Shown piece after piece: positions 8,592 to 14,735 of a DNA stretch of 64,000 nucleotides. Source of the DNA: Terriglobia bacterium (GTDB lineage Bacteria; Acidobacteriota; Terriglobia; Bryobacterales; Bryobacteraceae); assembly GCA_020073445.1 (NCBI GenBank), contig JAIQFE010000004.1, positions 152,523-216,522 on the forward strand. Reading direction: 5' to 3'. The stretch's first letter is position 1. The number at the start of each line of letters is the position of its first letter. The position numbers and the translations under genes were made by a program. The notes beneath the pieces were generated by a model. It was not told the origin of the DNA. It saw only the letters and a list, made by a program, of their open reading frames with translations, and did no database searches.

Positions 8592-9716
8592 ATGGAGAAG
8601 ACCCGCGTTCAGAGCCGCCTGGCCGAAATCCGCAAAAGCCGCGGCGTGGGCGCGTCCGACCTGGCGCGCCGCGTCCGTGTGAGCCGCCAGACCATCTACG
8701 CGATCGAAGCCGGGACCTACGTGCCGAACACCGAAGTCGCCTTGAATCTCGCGCGGGAGCTGGAAGTAACCGTCGACGATCTTTTTCTGCTCCAGGAGAC
8801 GCTCTCCGCGCCGCCCGAGTCTCTGGCCGCCGAGGTCCTGAGCGCCGGTCCTTCGGTAAAAGGCCAGCCCGTGCGAGTCTGCCAGATCGGATCGCGCTGG
8901 GTCAGCGTGCCCGTCAGCGCGTCTCCGTATTACATGCCGGAGGCCGACGGCATCATCAAGCGCACGGGGAAAACGGCCGGCCGCGCGGACGTGGTGGTGT
9001 TCGCCAAGGAAGAAGCCTCGCAGAAACGGCTGGTGCTCGCGGGCTGCGACCCGGCCACCGGTCTTCTCACGCACATGGTGGAAAAGATCAGCGGCGTGGA
9101 GATCGTCTCCGCGGCCGCCTCCAGCAAGCTCGCCCTCACCTGGCTGAGCGAAGGGAAGGTTCACGTCGCCGGCTCGCATCTGGAAGACCCGAAAACCGGC
9201 GAGTTCAATCTGCCCTACATCCGTAAGCAGTTTCCGGAAGAGGATTTCCTCGTCGTCACCTTCGCGCGATGGGAGGAAGGATTCGTCGTCGCAACCGGGA
9301 ATCCAAAGCGTGTGCGCAAGATCGAAGACCTGGCGCGGAAGAATGTCCGGTTTGTGAATCGCGAGCCTGGCTCGGGTAGCCGCGGGCTGCTGGACCAGCT
9401 GATGGAGAAAGCCAAGATGGATGCCGAGAACGTCCAGGGATACGATCGGATCGCCCACGGCCACCTTGCGGCTGCCTACTGCGTGGTTTCGCGGGAAGCC
9501 GATGTTTGCCTGGCCACGCGCTCCGCCGCGCAGACCTTTGGACTCGATTTCGTTCCCCTGCACAGCGAGCGTTACGACCTGGTCATGCGCAAGCGTACGG
9601 CTGATCTGCCGGCAGTGAAGTCTTTCCTCGACGTGCTGCAGCGAGCTACTCTTCGGCGCAAGCTCGAAGTGCTGGCCGGCTACGACACTTCACAGACGGG
9701 GACGCTGGTCGCCTGA
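8592..9716 (+). CDS. XRE-family regulator fused to a periplasmic-binding-protein-like domain
   Basis: About 374 residues. The N-terminus is a helix-turn-helix (LAEIRKSRGVGASDLARRVRVSRQTIYAIEAGTY, about residues 7-40, within the usual XRE layout). The C-terminus (about residues 90-370) resembles the PBP-like domain found in molybdate-responsive regulators (LVLAGCDPATGLL, VNREPGSGSRGLLDQL, AHGHLAAAYCVVSREADVCLATRSAA, FVPLHSERYDLVMRK). Such proteins bind DNA and sense a small ligand, often molybdate or a cofactor precursor. With modA and a TonB receptor upstream, it is the likely regulator of this locus. An in-frame ATG at 8583 lies inside the inverted repeat; neither start has a good ribosome site, so the mRNA may be leaderless. 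Confidence 0.85.
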   Translation: MEKTRVQSRLAEIRKSRGVGASDLARRVRVSRQTIYAIEAGTYVPNTEVALNLARELEVTVDDLFLLQETLSAPPESLAAEVLSAGPSVKGQPVRVCQIGSRWVSVPVSASPYYMPEADGIIKRTGKTAGRADVVVFAKEEASQKRLVLAGCDPATGLLTHMVEKISGVEIVSAAASSKLALTWLSEGKVHVAGSHLEDPKTGEFNLPYIRKQFPEEDFLVVTFARWEEGFVVATGNPKRVRKIEDLARKNVRFVNREPGSGSRGLLDQLMEKAKMDAENVQGYDRIAHGHLAAAYCVVSREADVCLATRSAAQTFGLDFVPLHSERYDLVMRKRTADLPAVKSFLDVLQRATLRRKLEVLAGYDTSQTGTLVA

Positions 9717-10123
9717 GAGAATCCGGCTAGCCTCTGTCGGCAGCCATCGTCCGGACGACATTGGCGGGCGCGAAACTCGGTAGCCGAATCGTCATCCAAT
9801 TTTTATCGTGCGTTGGTGGAGCGCCTGCTATCTTGCATCAGACGGGCGCATATCGAGCGGCGGGTACACCCCACCCCCCAAGACCGCCGCTCACTCCCGT
9901 TCGCTGCATCGAAGAATCGCGAGTTGAGTGCGGGGCCTCTGTGCGTCATCGATTTCAATCCTTGGTTGTGTACCATCGGGGACAATCTTCAGCCCGCCGC
10001 CGAAATCGGCTCCGCGGCTTTTGGGTGCAACTGGCCTGGTTGTTCCTGCTTCTACTGTTGTTCTACTGCGCTATACTCGCGGGATTGAAGTTCCACGGTT
10101 CAACTTAAAAGAGGAGATCCACA
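9717..10123 (+). other. gene-free stretch before the VPEID-CTERM gene
   Basis: Four hundred bases with no convincing gene on either strand. Short open frames exist but look like noise. A TATACT -10-like hexamer at 10072-10077 lies about 47 bases before the start at 10124, and GAGGAG at 10111-10116 is its ribosome site. No clear -35 is visible. Confidence 0.5.
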
Positions 10124-10276
10124 GTGAAGCTATTAGGAGGCGTGTTGTTGTTGATCGGCATGGGAAGCGCTGCTTTTGCGAGCGCAGTTCCGGAGATCAA
10201 TCCTGCGTCGGCGGGCAGTGCACTCGCGTTAATTTCGGGCGCCGTGCTCGTGATGCGCGGACGGCGTAAGAAGTAG
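10124..10276 (+). CDS. VPEID-CTERM-type small sorted protein
   Basis: A 50-residue protein from a GTG start with a strong ribosome site (GAGGAG, 7 bases upstream). It has a short signal peptide (LLGGVLLLIGMGSAAFASA), then the motif VPEINPASAGSA, a hydrophobic helix (LALISGAVLVM) and a basic tail (RGRRKK). This is the layout of VPEID-CTERM proteins, a variant of PEP-CTERM sorting signals processed by an exosortase; almost nothing but the signal is present. Ile-Asn replaces the canonical Ile-Asp. No exosortase gene is in the window. The role of such tiny proteins is not established. It lies directly outside the prophage attL. Confidence 0.85.
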   Translation: MKLLGGVLLLIGMGSAAFASAVPEINPASAGSALALISGAVLVMRGRRKK

Positions 10277-10286
10277 TCTTTTTCTG

Positions 10287-10319
10287 ATCGCGGACGCGGC
10301 ACTCGGCTGCGTCCGTGAT
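10287..10319 (+). terminator. hairpin after the VPEID-CTERM gene
   Basis: A 14-base arm (10287-10300) pairs with 10306-10319 around a 5-base loop, with two non-Watson-Crick positions. It starts 11 bases after the stop and is followed by a modest T-rich run, so it is a probable terminator. Confidence 0.55.
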
Positions 10320-10365
10320 TTCTGCTCTCGCAGCCCGCCGGACTTCGATCTTCCCCCAAACAGTT

Positions 10366-10413
10366 TTTGGTAGGCGCGGCTGGACTCGAACCAGCGACCC
10401 TCAGCTTAGAAGG
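10366..10413 (-). repeat. attL core: displaced 3' part of tRNA-Arg
   Basis: This 48-bp sequence matches 60654-60701 except at two positions (10381 and 10392). Read on the minus strand it is the anticodon-loop-to-CCA part of a tRNA-Arg. The two differences are the two halves of one T-stem base pair, exchanged from A-U to U-A. It is a fragment, not a tRNA gene, because the 5' half is missing; phage sequence begins at 10414. Confidence 0.9.
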
Positions 10414-10515
10414 TTAGGTGTCGATTGAAAATAGGGACGATGGGGTTTTCCAAGGGCCTGTTCTAGGCCACCAAATTGACTGAGTTTTCAATCTGGGCTT
10501 TGGGACGGCGCTGGA

Positions 10516-10535
10516 TGGTGTTCAAAATGGTGTTC
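10516..10535 (+). repeat. paired TGGTGTTC direct repeats near attL
   Basis: TGGTGTTC occurs at 10516-10523 and again at 10528-10535, a 12-base pitch. An equivalent pair with the same pitch is at 13057-13076. They could be integrase arm-type sites or marks of a cargo boundary. The evidence is only the repetition. Confidence 0.3.
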
Positions 10536-10562
10536 GCCTCCCATGCAGACTGTGAGCATCAA

Positions 10563-11120
10563 TTAGGGGATACCCCACTCACGATATGCGGCATCGTCGT
10601 AAACACCGAGCCCAGCACCAAGTGGGATGTTGGTGTGCGAGAACTGATCGATTGCTGCGTAGATAGGGGCTTGCTTAAACGGGATATGGATTGCGCCAGC
10701 AGTTCCGCTTTTGATTCGGCTAGCCAGTGCCGGAGGCCAGCAACCGGAATAATTGCTCGCATTGCGGATGGCGGTACTAACGCCCGTGTAGGCGACAATG
10801 ATCGGGATCCCATAGCTATCGACGGCTTTCTCGATTTCAAACGGAACCCAATCCGTATCGAAACGCGTGGTGTCACCAACGATGAGGAGCATGTTCTTCG
10901 AGTTCCGCAATCGCTCCATGAGGCCGGCTCGCAGTGTGGATTTCTGGCTGCTGTCGCGGACGGCCGAGAACTTTTCATGCGTATTGATGATCTGGAATTC
11001 GTGATGCTTGTTCGCATTCCACGCGCACAATAGTTGGTAGTAATCAATGTCTGACTTGCCGCCGGGAAGATTGTTCCCATCGGCGTGAAATGCAACGTAG
11101 GTGCCGTTTCTGTAAGCCAT
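10563..11120 (-). CDS. thsB: Thoeris TIR-like protein ThsB
   Basis: A 185-residue single-domain protein of the TIR-like DUF1863 family. Visible motifs are TYVAFHADG (residues 7-15), KSDIDYYQLLCAW (22-34), a RDSSQ segment, LRERL-like MERLRNSKNMLLIVG, and WVPFEIEKAV (91-100) with the expected catalytic Glu95. In Thoeris defence the TIR protein detects phage and turns NAD+ into a signal nucleotide; type II systems are reported to make a histidine-ADP-ribose signal sensed by a macro-domain effector. The upstream gene is exactly such an effector: its TAA is followed directly by this ATG. The pair sits 150 bp inside attL, a usual place for phage cargo genes. Activity is inferred. Confidence 0.85.
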   Translation of the reverse strand: MAYRNGTYVAFHADGNNLPGGKSDIDYYQLLCAWNANKHHEFQIINTHEKFSAVRDSSQKSTLRAGLMERLRNSKNMLLIVGDTTRFDTDWVPFEIEKAVDSYGIPIIVAYTGVSTAIRNASNYSGCWPPALASRIKSGTAGAIHIPFKQAPIYAAIDQFSHTNIPLGAGLGVYDDAAYREWGIP

Positions 11121-12005
11121 TTATCTCTCCCAGTGCTGCTTGACTTCCCTGAGGTCAATATCTTCAAAACGATCTTGTCGGAGGACGATCCGGATCGTTT
11201 GGGTGATTTCGTTCGCCTTTGATTCTGTTATTGCTGACAAGATCAGGAGGTTGAGCAAATCCCGTGTTGGAAGATTGAGACCAGAAAGACCACTTCCGAC
11301 CAGCGGCAGGTTGAGTGGGTATCCGTTGCATTCGACGCGGGCTCTCTGCCACAGTCGATGGAGCGCCCTCCACATCAACTCGACATCGGAGTAAGCCTTG
11401 CAATTATCGTGGATCGCCTTGCAGAGAGCGAAGAGAATGTACCGCTCATCGTTCACGCCGATGAACGCTGTGGTTCCGATGGGGTAGCAACGAGTCTTGC
11501 CGCAGGGTTTATCGGTGACCTCTGTGCAGTCGTCCTTTTCCAGCTGAGCCGCGATCTGCGCGTCGATGGACTCCCGGTAGCCTGAAAAATGCTTCCGGAG
11601 GAATGCGCCATGTAGACTCTTATCGGAGACCGGCTTCCCAAGCTCGGTCTCGAAAAATTCAGTCACGCCGATGGCGCGAACGCCGTCCTGGGTAAAGATG
11701 TCCCCGAAGAGGATTTCTATTGTGACGTTCGAGTGCGCAATGCGAAACGATGCTTTAGATGGCTTCCAAACTCTCCAGAACGCCCATCCGACACTGATGG
11801 CAATGGCAGCGAATAGCGGCCATATGCCAGAAATGTCCACCTTTGGAAAAAACTGCGTGATGGTCTTGACGATGGTAAAGAGGGAGCTATAGCAGACGAA
11901 GATGTACTTCGCGGTCTTCGCCTTATGTTTCGCGACGCCGAACCAAAGATCCTTTAAAGACTGCACGGAGCCGTGTGATCTCCAAGCGTTTCCGCTCAAA
12001 CACAA
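11121..12005 (-). CDS. thsA: Thoeris effector ThsA, two-TM plus macro domain (type II)
   Basis: A 294-residue protein. Two transmembrane segments (about residues 33-52 and 59-79) precede a macro-like domain (about 92-290) with FGDIFTQDGVRAIGVTEFF, the SLHGAFL motif, CYPIGTTAFIGV, ILFALCKA, LPLVGSGLSGLNLP and IRIVLRQDRFEDIDL. These are the family features of the type II Thoeris ThsA macro effector, which is thought to bind the ADP-ribose-type signal and damage the membrane. The only clear start is a TTG at 12003-12005 with a weak ribosome site, so the real start could be a little downstream (a GTG near 11970). It is the first gene of the pair with thsB, with a small XRE gene upstream. Confidence 0.85.
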   Translation of the reverse strand: MCLSGNAWRSHGSVQSLKDLWFGVAKHKAKTAKYIFVCYSSLFTIVKTITQFFPKVDISGIWPLFAAIAISVGWAFWRVWKPSKASFRIAHSNVTIEILFGDIFTQDGVRAIGVTEFFETELGKPVSDKSLHGAFLRKHFSGYRESIDAQIAAQLEKDDCTEVTDKPCGKTRCYPIGTTAFIGVNDERYILFALCKAIHDNCKAYSDVELMWRALHRLWQRARVECNGYPLNLPLVGSGLSGLNLPTRDLLNLLILSAITESKANEITQTIRIVLRQDRFEDIDLREVKQHWER

Positions 12006-12026
12006 CTTTTCAGGGGATAATTAATT

Positions 12027-12206
12027 CTACTCCTTCGCAAGCAGTTTCATCAGGGCGACGGTTTGCGCGGACGGCTTGCGCTTACCCGTCTCCCAGCGCC
12101 AGACCGTGATGCGAGCGTAAGGGCCGGTGAAGCCGAGCCGCTGGGCAAATTCTTCGGGCGAGAGGCCGAGGTGTTTGCGGGCGGATCGGACTTGGGCTGG
12201 GTTCAT
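12027..12206 (-). CDS. small XRE-family transcriptional regulator
   Basis: A 59-residue helix-turn-helix protein, opening MNPAQVRSARKHLGLSPEEF and continuing AQRLGF, ITVWRWETGKRKPS and ALMKLLAKE. The layout is of short XRE or antitoxin-type HTH proteins. It is 21 bases upstream of thsA on the same strand, so it may control the Thoeris pair. That role is an inference from position. Confidence 0.8.
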   Translation of the reverse strand: MNPAQVRSARKHLGLSPEEFAQRLGFTGPYARITVWRWETGKRKPSAQTVALMKLLAKE

Positions 12207-12217
12207 TTGTGGGCCGG

Positions 12218-12526
12218 TCAGTTTGAGTGGAATTTCTTGTGAGCAACTAAGCCCAACGCCTCTAGGGTCGGTACGACTTTTGATTTAAAGCATCGGGGGC
12301 AGACGTCGAAGAATATCAAGTCGCCCCAGACATCATTGCCACCAATCGTTGTGTGTTCGTAGCGAATCCGAACGGCCTCATAGTCATTGTGGGTGCCCCA
12401 CTGCGGACCATAGACCGTACAGAATTCGGTCTCGGTGCGACAGATGTCGCACATGAAGATGCTTTTCTTGGCTGTCTCTTCCTGAACGATCCTTTCCTGC
12501 CTTACGGTGACTGTCTTAATGGTCAT
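12218..12526 (-). CDS. hypothetical zinc-ribbon-like phage protein
   Basis: A 102-residue protein with two Cys pairs, CDIC (residues 26-29) and CPRC near residue 77, which could hold one zinc ion. Between them is a beta-rich, acidic stretch. I do not recognise the family. It is one of four small genes on the minus strand between Thoeris and the restriction gene. Confidence 0.6.
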   Translation of the reverse strand: MTIKTVTVRQERIVQEETAKKSIFMCDICRTETEFCTVYGPQWGTHNDYEAVRIRYEHTTIGGNDVWGDLIFFDVCPRCFKSKVVPTLEALGLVAHKKFHSN

Positions 12527-12573
12527 CGGTTTCTTCCTCCCGCTTTAGGTCCCGGTTAAGATTAGTAACCCGC

Positions 12574-12801
12574 TCATCGTTTGGTGTTGGCGCGATGATG
12601 GATCACCTTAAGGGCGTATTCAAGGGCATCGGCCAGTTGCCAGATGATGCATCCCTTATCGGGACCGGGTGAAACAAGACGAGCTTCGGCGATTAGCTTC
12701 GCGCAATCGCAATCGCGCGGGGGCGCATCATAAGTCCCACAATCGCTGTCGTGAGGAGTGTTTCGGAGTACTTCTGCGGGGGATGGTGTGTGTGCTGTCA
12801 T
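12574..12801 (-). CDS. hypothetical small protein
   Basis: A 75-residue protein with a cysteine-rich N-terminal half (HDSDCGTYDAPPRDCDCAKLI) and a helical C-terminus (WQLADALEYALKVIHHRA). The Cys pattern resembles small phage proteins of unknown role. Its ATG overlaps the stop of the upstream 45-residue gene by four bases, which supports both. Confidence 0.6.
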   Translation of the reverse strand: MTAHTPSPAEVLRNTPHDSDCGTYDAPPRDCDCAKLIAEARLVSPGPDKGCIIWQLADALEYALKVIHHRANTKR

Positions 12802-12935
12802 GTTGGCCCCTCGCTCTCGCTGTGCATCTCGTGTTGCGCTTCAAGGCACGCCTCACAGAAGCGATGTTCGTATTCGATATACACATCGAGCGCGTCTTCG
12901 CAAATCCGACAGTAGACGATTGGTTCAAATCCCAT
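12798..12935 (-). CDS. 45-residue four-cysteine zinc-finger-like protein
   Basis: A short frame from ATG 12935 encoding a protein with CRIC (residues 9-12) and CEAC (27-30), a typical four-Cys zinc site, separated by an acidic aromatic stretch (DALDVYIEYEHRF). The stop overlaps the next start (ATGA), a hallmark of real phage operons. The function is unknown. Confidence 0.65.
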   Translation of the reverse strand: MGFEPIVYCRICEDALDVYIEYEHRFCEACLEAQHEMHSESEGPT

Positions 12936-13235
12936 AGGCGTTTCCCATCTGGTCGCTGTTGATTGGAGAGACGGTAGACTGTCGCGTAGCCGTCGGCAAC
13001 AGAAATCGGAGCAAGATTATTGCTTTCTATGGGTTACGAATTCGGTCCTTGACGCGTGGTGTTCACTTTGGTGTTCAGAGACACCAGCGCTGGAGCGGAA
13101 GCTTGCGGCTATTGAGAACACAGGACTTGCGGTTTCGAATTTTGGCAGGAAAGCGGATGGTGTGTAACGCGGTGTGCGGCGCTGCCGTCCCCGGACAAAA
13201 TCAGACTAAGACCCGCTAAGCGTACAATCATAGAG
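12936..13235. other. 300-bp gene-free stretch with a paired direct repeat
   Basis: No gene is visible. It separates the minus-strand small genes from the plus-strand restriction gene and should hold divergent promoters, though I see no strong hexamer pair. TGGTGTTC occurs at 13057-13064 and 13069-13076, the same 12-base-pitch pair as near attL. Confidence 0.4.
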
Positions 13236-13532
13236 GTGAAAGCCTCCTTCATCCCCGGTGATCTGCATCTGACAGAAACTCAAGATGGGTTTCATGTTGT
13301 CACGTTGCAGGGGCATGAAGTTCTTCGGACGCGCTCGCAAAAAGTAGCATCCGCTAAATTCAATGGGCTGCGCCGAGAGATGGAAGCCAAGTACCCAGTT
13401 GCGGAGATGACGCCCGAACAGAAGGCGGAAGTGTTTAGGAACGCAGTGCTTGATTCGATGGTGGGGCAGAACAGCCTGGGCGGTCGGAAGAAGAAAACCA
13501 GTGCTGGCGGGACGCGAACGTTCGGCGGCTAA
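13236..13532 (+). CDS. hypothetical protein upstream of the restriction endonuclease
   Basis: A 98-residue protein from a GTG start. It has a beta-rich start (ASFIPGDLHLTETQDGFHVVTLQGHEVLRTRS), a helical centre (MTPEQKAEVFRNAVLDSMVGQ) and a basic glycine-rich tail (GGRKKKTSAGG). I do not recognise it. It is 36 bp upstream of the endonuclease on the same strand, so it may be cotranscribed, but an operator-like palindrome lies between them. Confidence 0.55.
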   Translation: MKASFIPGDLHLTETQDGFHVVTLQGHEVLRTRSQKVASAKFNGLRREMEAKYPVAEMTPEQKAEVFRNAVLDSMVGQNSLGGRKKKTSAGGTRTFGG

Positions 13533-13539
13533 ATGCCGC

Positions 13540-13556
13540 GGTATCAATGTGATACC
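13540..13556. promoter_or_regulatory. candidate operator before the restriction gene
   Basis: GGTATCA (13540-13546) and TGATACC (13550-13556) form a perfect 7-bp inverted repeat with a 3-base centre, ending 12 bases before the GTG of the endonuclease gene. The compact dyad suggests a repressor or controller-protein site rather than a terminator. No controller gene is identified, although the 59-residue XRE protein at 12027 is a candidate. Confidence 0.45.
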
Positions 13557-13568
13557 ATGACGGGCTGA

Positions 13569-14024
13569 GTGCCTGAAACGGACGATCCGCACCATTTTGA
13601 TTTCGATCTTGACCGAGGAATTCGTCTCCAAGTGGTGGAGAAACTGGAGGGTAGCCCCTCTCTTCCATTGACGAGGATCGTTGGACCACAGGCTAGCGGG
13701 ATCTACGCGCTCTATTACAAGGGCGATCTCGTTTACATCGGCAAAGCTTCAAAGGGAACGACCAAAAGCAAACGAACCCTGCGCGCTCGTCTCGCGGAGC
13801 ATGCCACGAAGATCGGTGGACGGCAAAACATCAAGATGGAGGACATGAGTTGCCGCTACCTGACGCTGGCGAGTGAGTGGTGGGTGTTCGCGGCCGAATT
13901 CGCGCTCATCACGCACTATCGGCCTACTTGGAATGAGAGTGGCTTCGGCAGCAAGGTTCCGGGCAAAGGTCGGCCCGGGACGCACCGCGTCAGCCGGTGG
14001 AATGAACTATACCCGCCCCGTTAA
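13569..14024 (+). CDS. Eco29kI-family GIY-YIG restriction endonuclease
   Basis: A 151-residue single-domain nuclease. GIYALYY (44-50) and DLVYIGKA (53-60) are the GIY-YIG core. Arg74, His78, Glu110 and Asn122 match the Eco29kI catalytic set in order, with similar or equal spacing. EWWVFAAEFALI, WNESGFGSKVPG and GRPG follow as in the Eco29kI family. Such enzymes cut double-stranded DNA at short palindromes. The start is a GTG because no earlier ATG exists. The 3' end overlaps the methyltransferase gene by 18 bases in convergent orientation. The cognate Eco29kI methylase is a cytosine-C5 enzyme, which the neighbour is not. The target site cannot be read here. Confidence 0.88.
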   Translation: MPETDDPHHFDFDLDRGIRLQVVEKLEGSPSLPLTRIVGPQASGIYALYYKGDLVYIGKASKGTTKSKRTLRARLAEHATKIGGRQNIKMEDMSCRYLTLASEWWVFAAEFALITHYRPTWNESGFGSKVPGKGRPGTHRVSRWNELYPPR

Positions 14025-14699
14025 TGCGCGCTCGCAATCGTCGCTGTTACGGCAAACAATCCAGAAGCAATGCCGCTTGCGGGCATGATGGGCGTTTTGC
14101 CACTTTGTTGAAACCATCGGCCCATTCCTGATCTTAATGATGAGGTCGCATACGGTAAACCCGGCTTCTTCGGCCATGCGCATGAAATCGCAGTGCGGCC
14201 ATTTCGATTTGTGGTTGTTCACCATGTCGGTGATCTTGGCGAGCAGAAGACCATCCGGCTTCAATACGCGCTTGGCCTGTTTCAGGAATGGCGGATATAG
14301 ATAGCTGAGGTTCCAATCCTGATCCTTGCCGCACTCCACCGTTGCGCCGAAGTCTACATCAAAACGTTTTTTGCTCTTGTCGCGGCCCTGGGGACCAACA
14401 TGGGGTGGGTCGTACACGACAACCCCGAATTTCTTGGAGGGTACGCCCTTCATCTTGCGATTGTCCGCGACGATATCGGGATTGTGCTGCGGATCGATAT
14501 CCATCGATACGACTTTGCGCTTGGAGTCCTTCCAGAAGCGGCCGGCGTTAAACGTGGCATCAAGAATAGGCTCGGGTGGAATGTTGGCGTAGAAACCGAA
14601 CATCGCTTCAAGCAGCTCGCCGTCACTTCCCTCCCAAACACTGCTGATCGGCTCGTAAGTTGAGATGGGGACGATTGCGGCCTGTCGGGGGCTTGCCAT
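14007..14699 (-). CDS. DNA methyltransferase with DPPH motif
   Basis: A 230-residue class I S-adenosylmethionine methyltransferase. ILDATFNAGRFW (residues 45-56) is motif I, VVSMDIDP (63-70) the acidic motif II region, and VVVYDPPH (93-100) motif IV, the catalytic DPPY-like tetrapeptide of amino-methyltransferases (N6-adenine or N4-cytosine). LKPDGLLLAKITDM follows. A ribosome site (GAAGGGG) precedes the ATG. It is convergent with and overlaps the Eco29kI-like endonuclease, so it may protect DNA from it; alternatively it is a phage orphan methylase. ArdC lies 36 bp upstream on the same strand. Confidence 0.82.
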   Translation of the reverse strand: MASPRQAAIVPISTYEPISSVWEGSDGELLEAMFGFYANIPPEPILDATFNAGRFWKDSKRKVVSMDIDPQHNPDIVADNRKMKGVPSKKFGVVVYDPPHVGPQGRDKSKKRFDVDFGATVECGKDQDWNLSYLYPPFLKQAKRVLKPDGLLLAKITDMVNNHKSKWPHCDFMRMAEEAGFTVCDLIIKIRNGPMVSTKWQNAHHARKRHCFWIVCRNSDDCERALTGRV

Positions 14700-14735
14700 A
14701 CCCCTTCATTTTACGACTATTGCGTTGCTTCAGGA

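Noticed and set aside
10366..10413. A second tRNA-Arg gene at the left end
   Set aside because: Only the 3' half from the anticodon loop on is present; upstream on the minus strand is phage sequence. It is the displaced fragment of attL.
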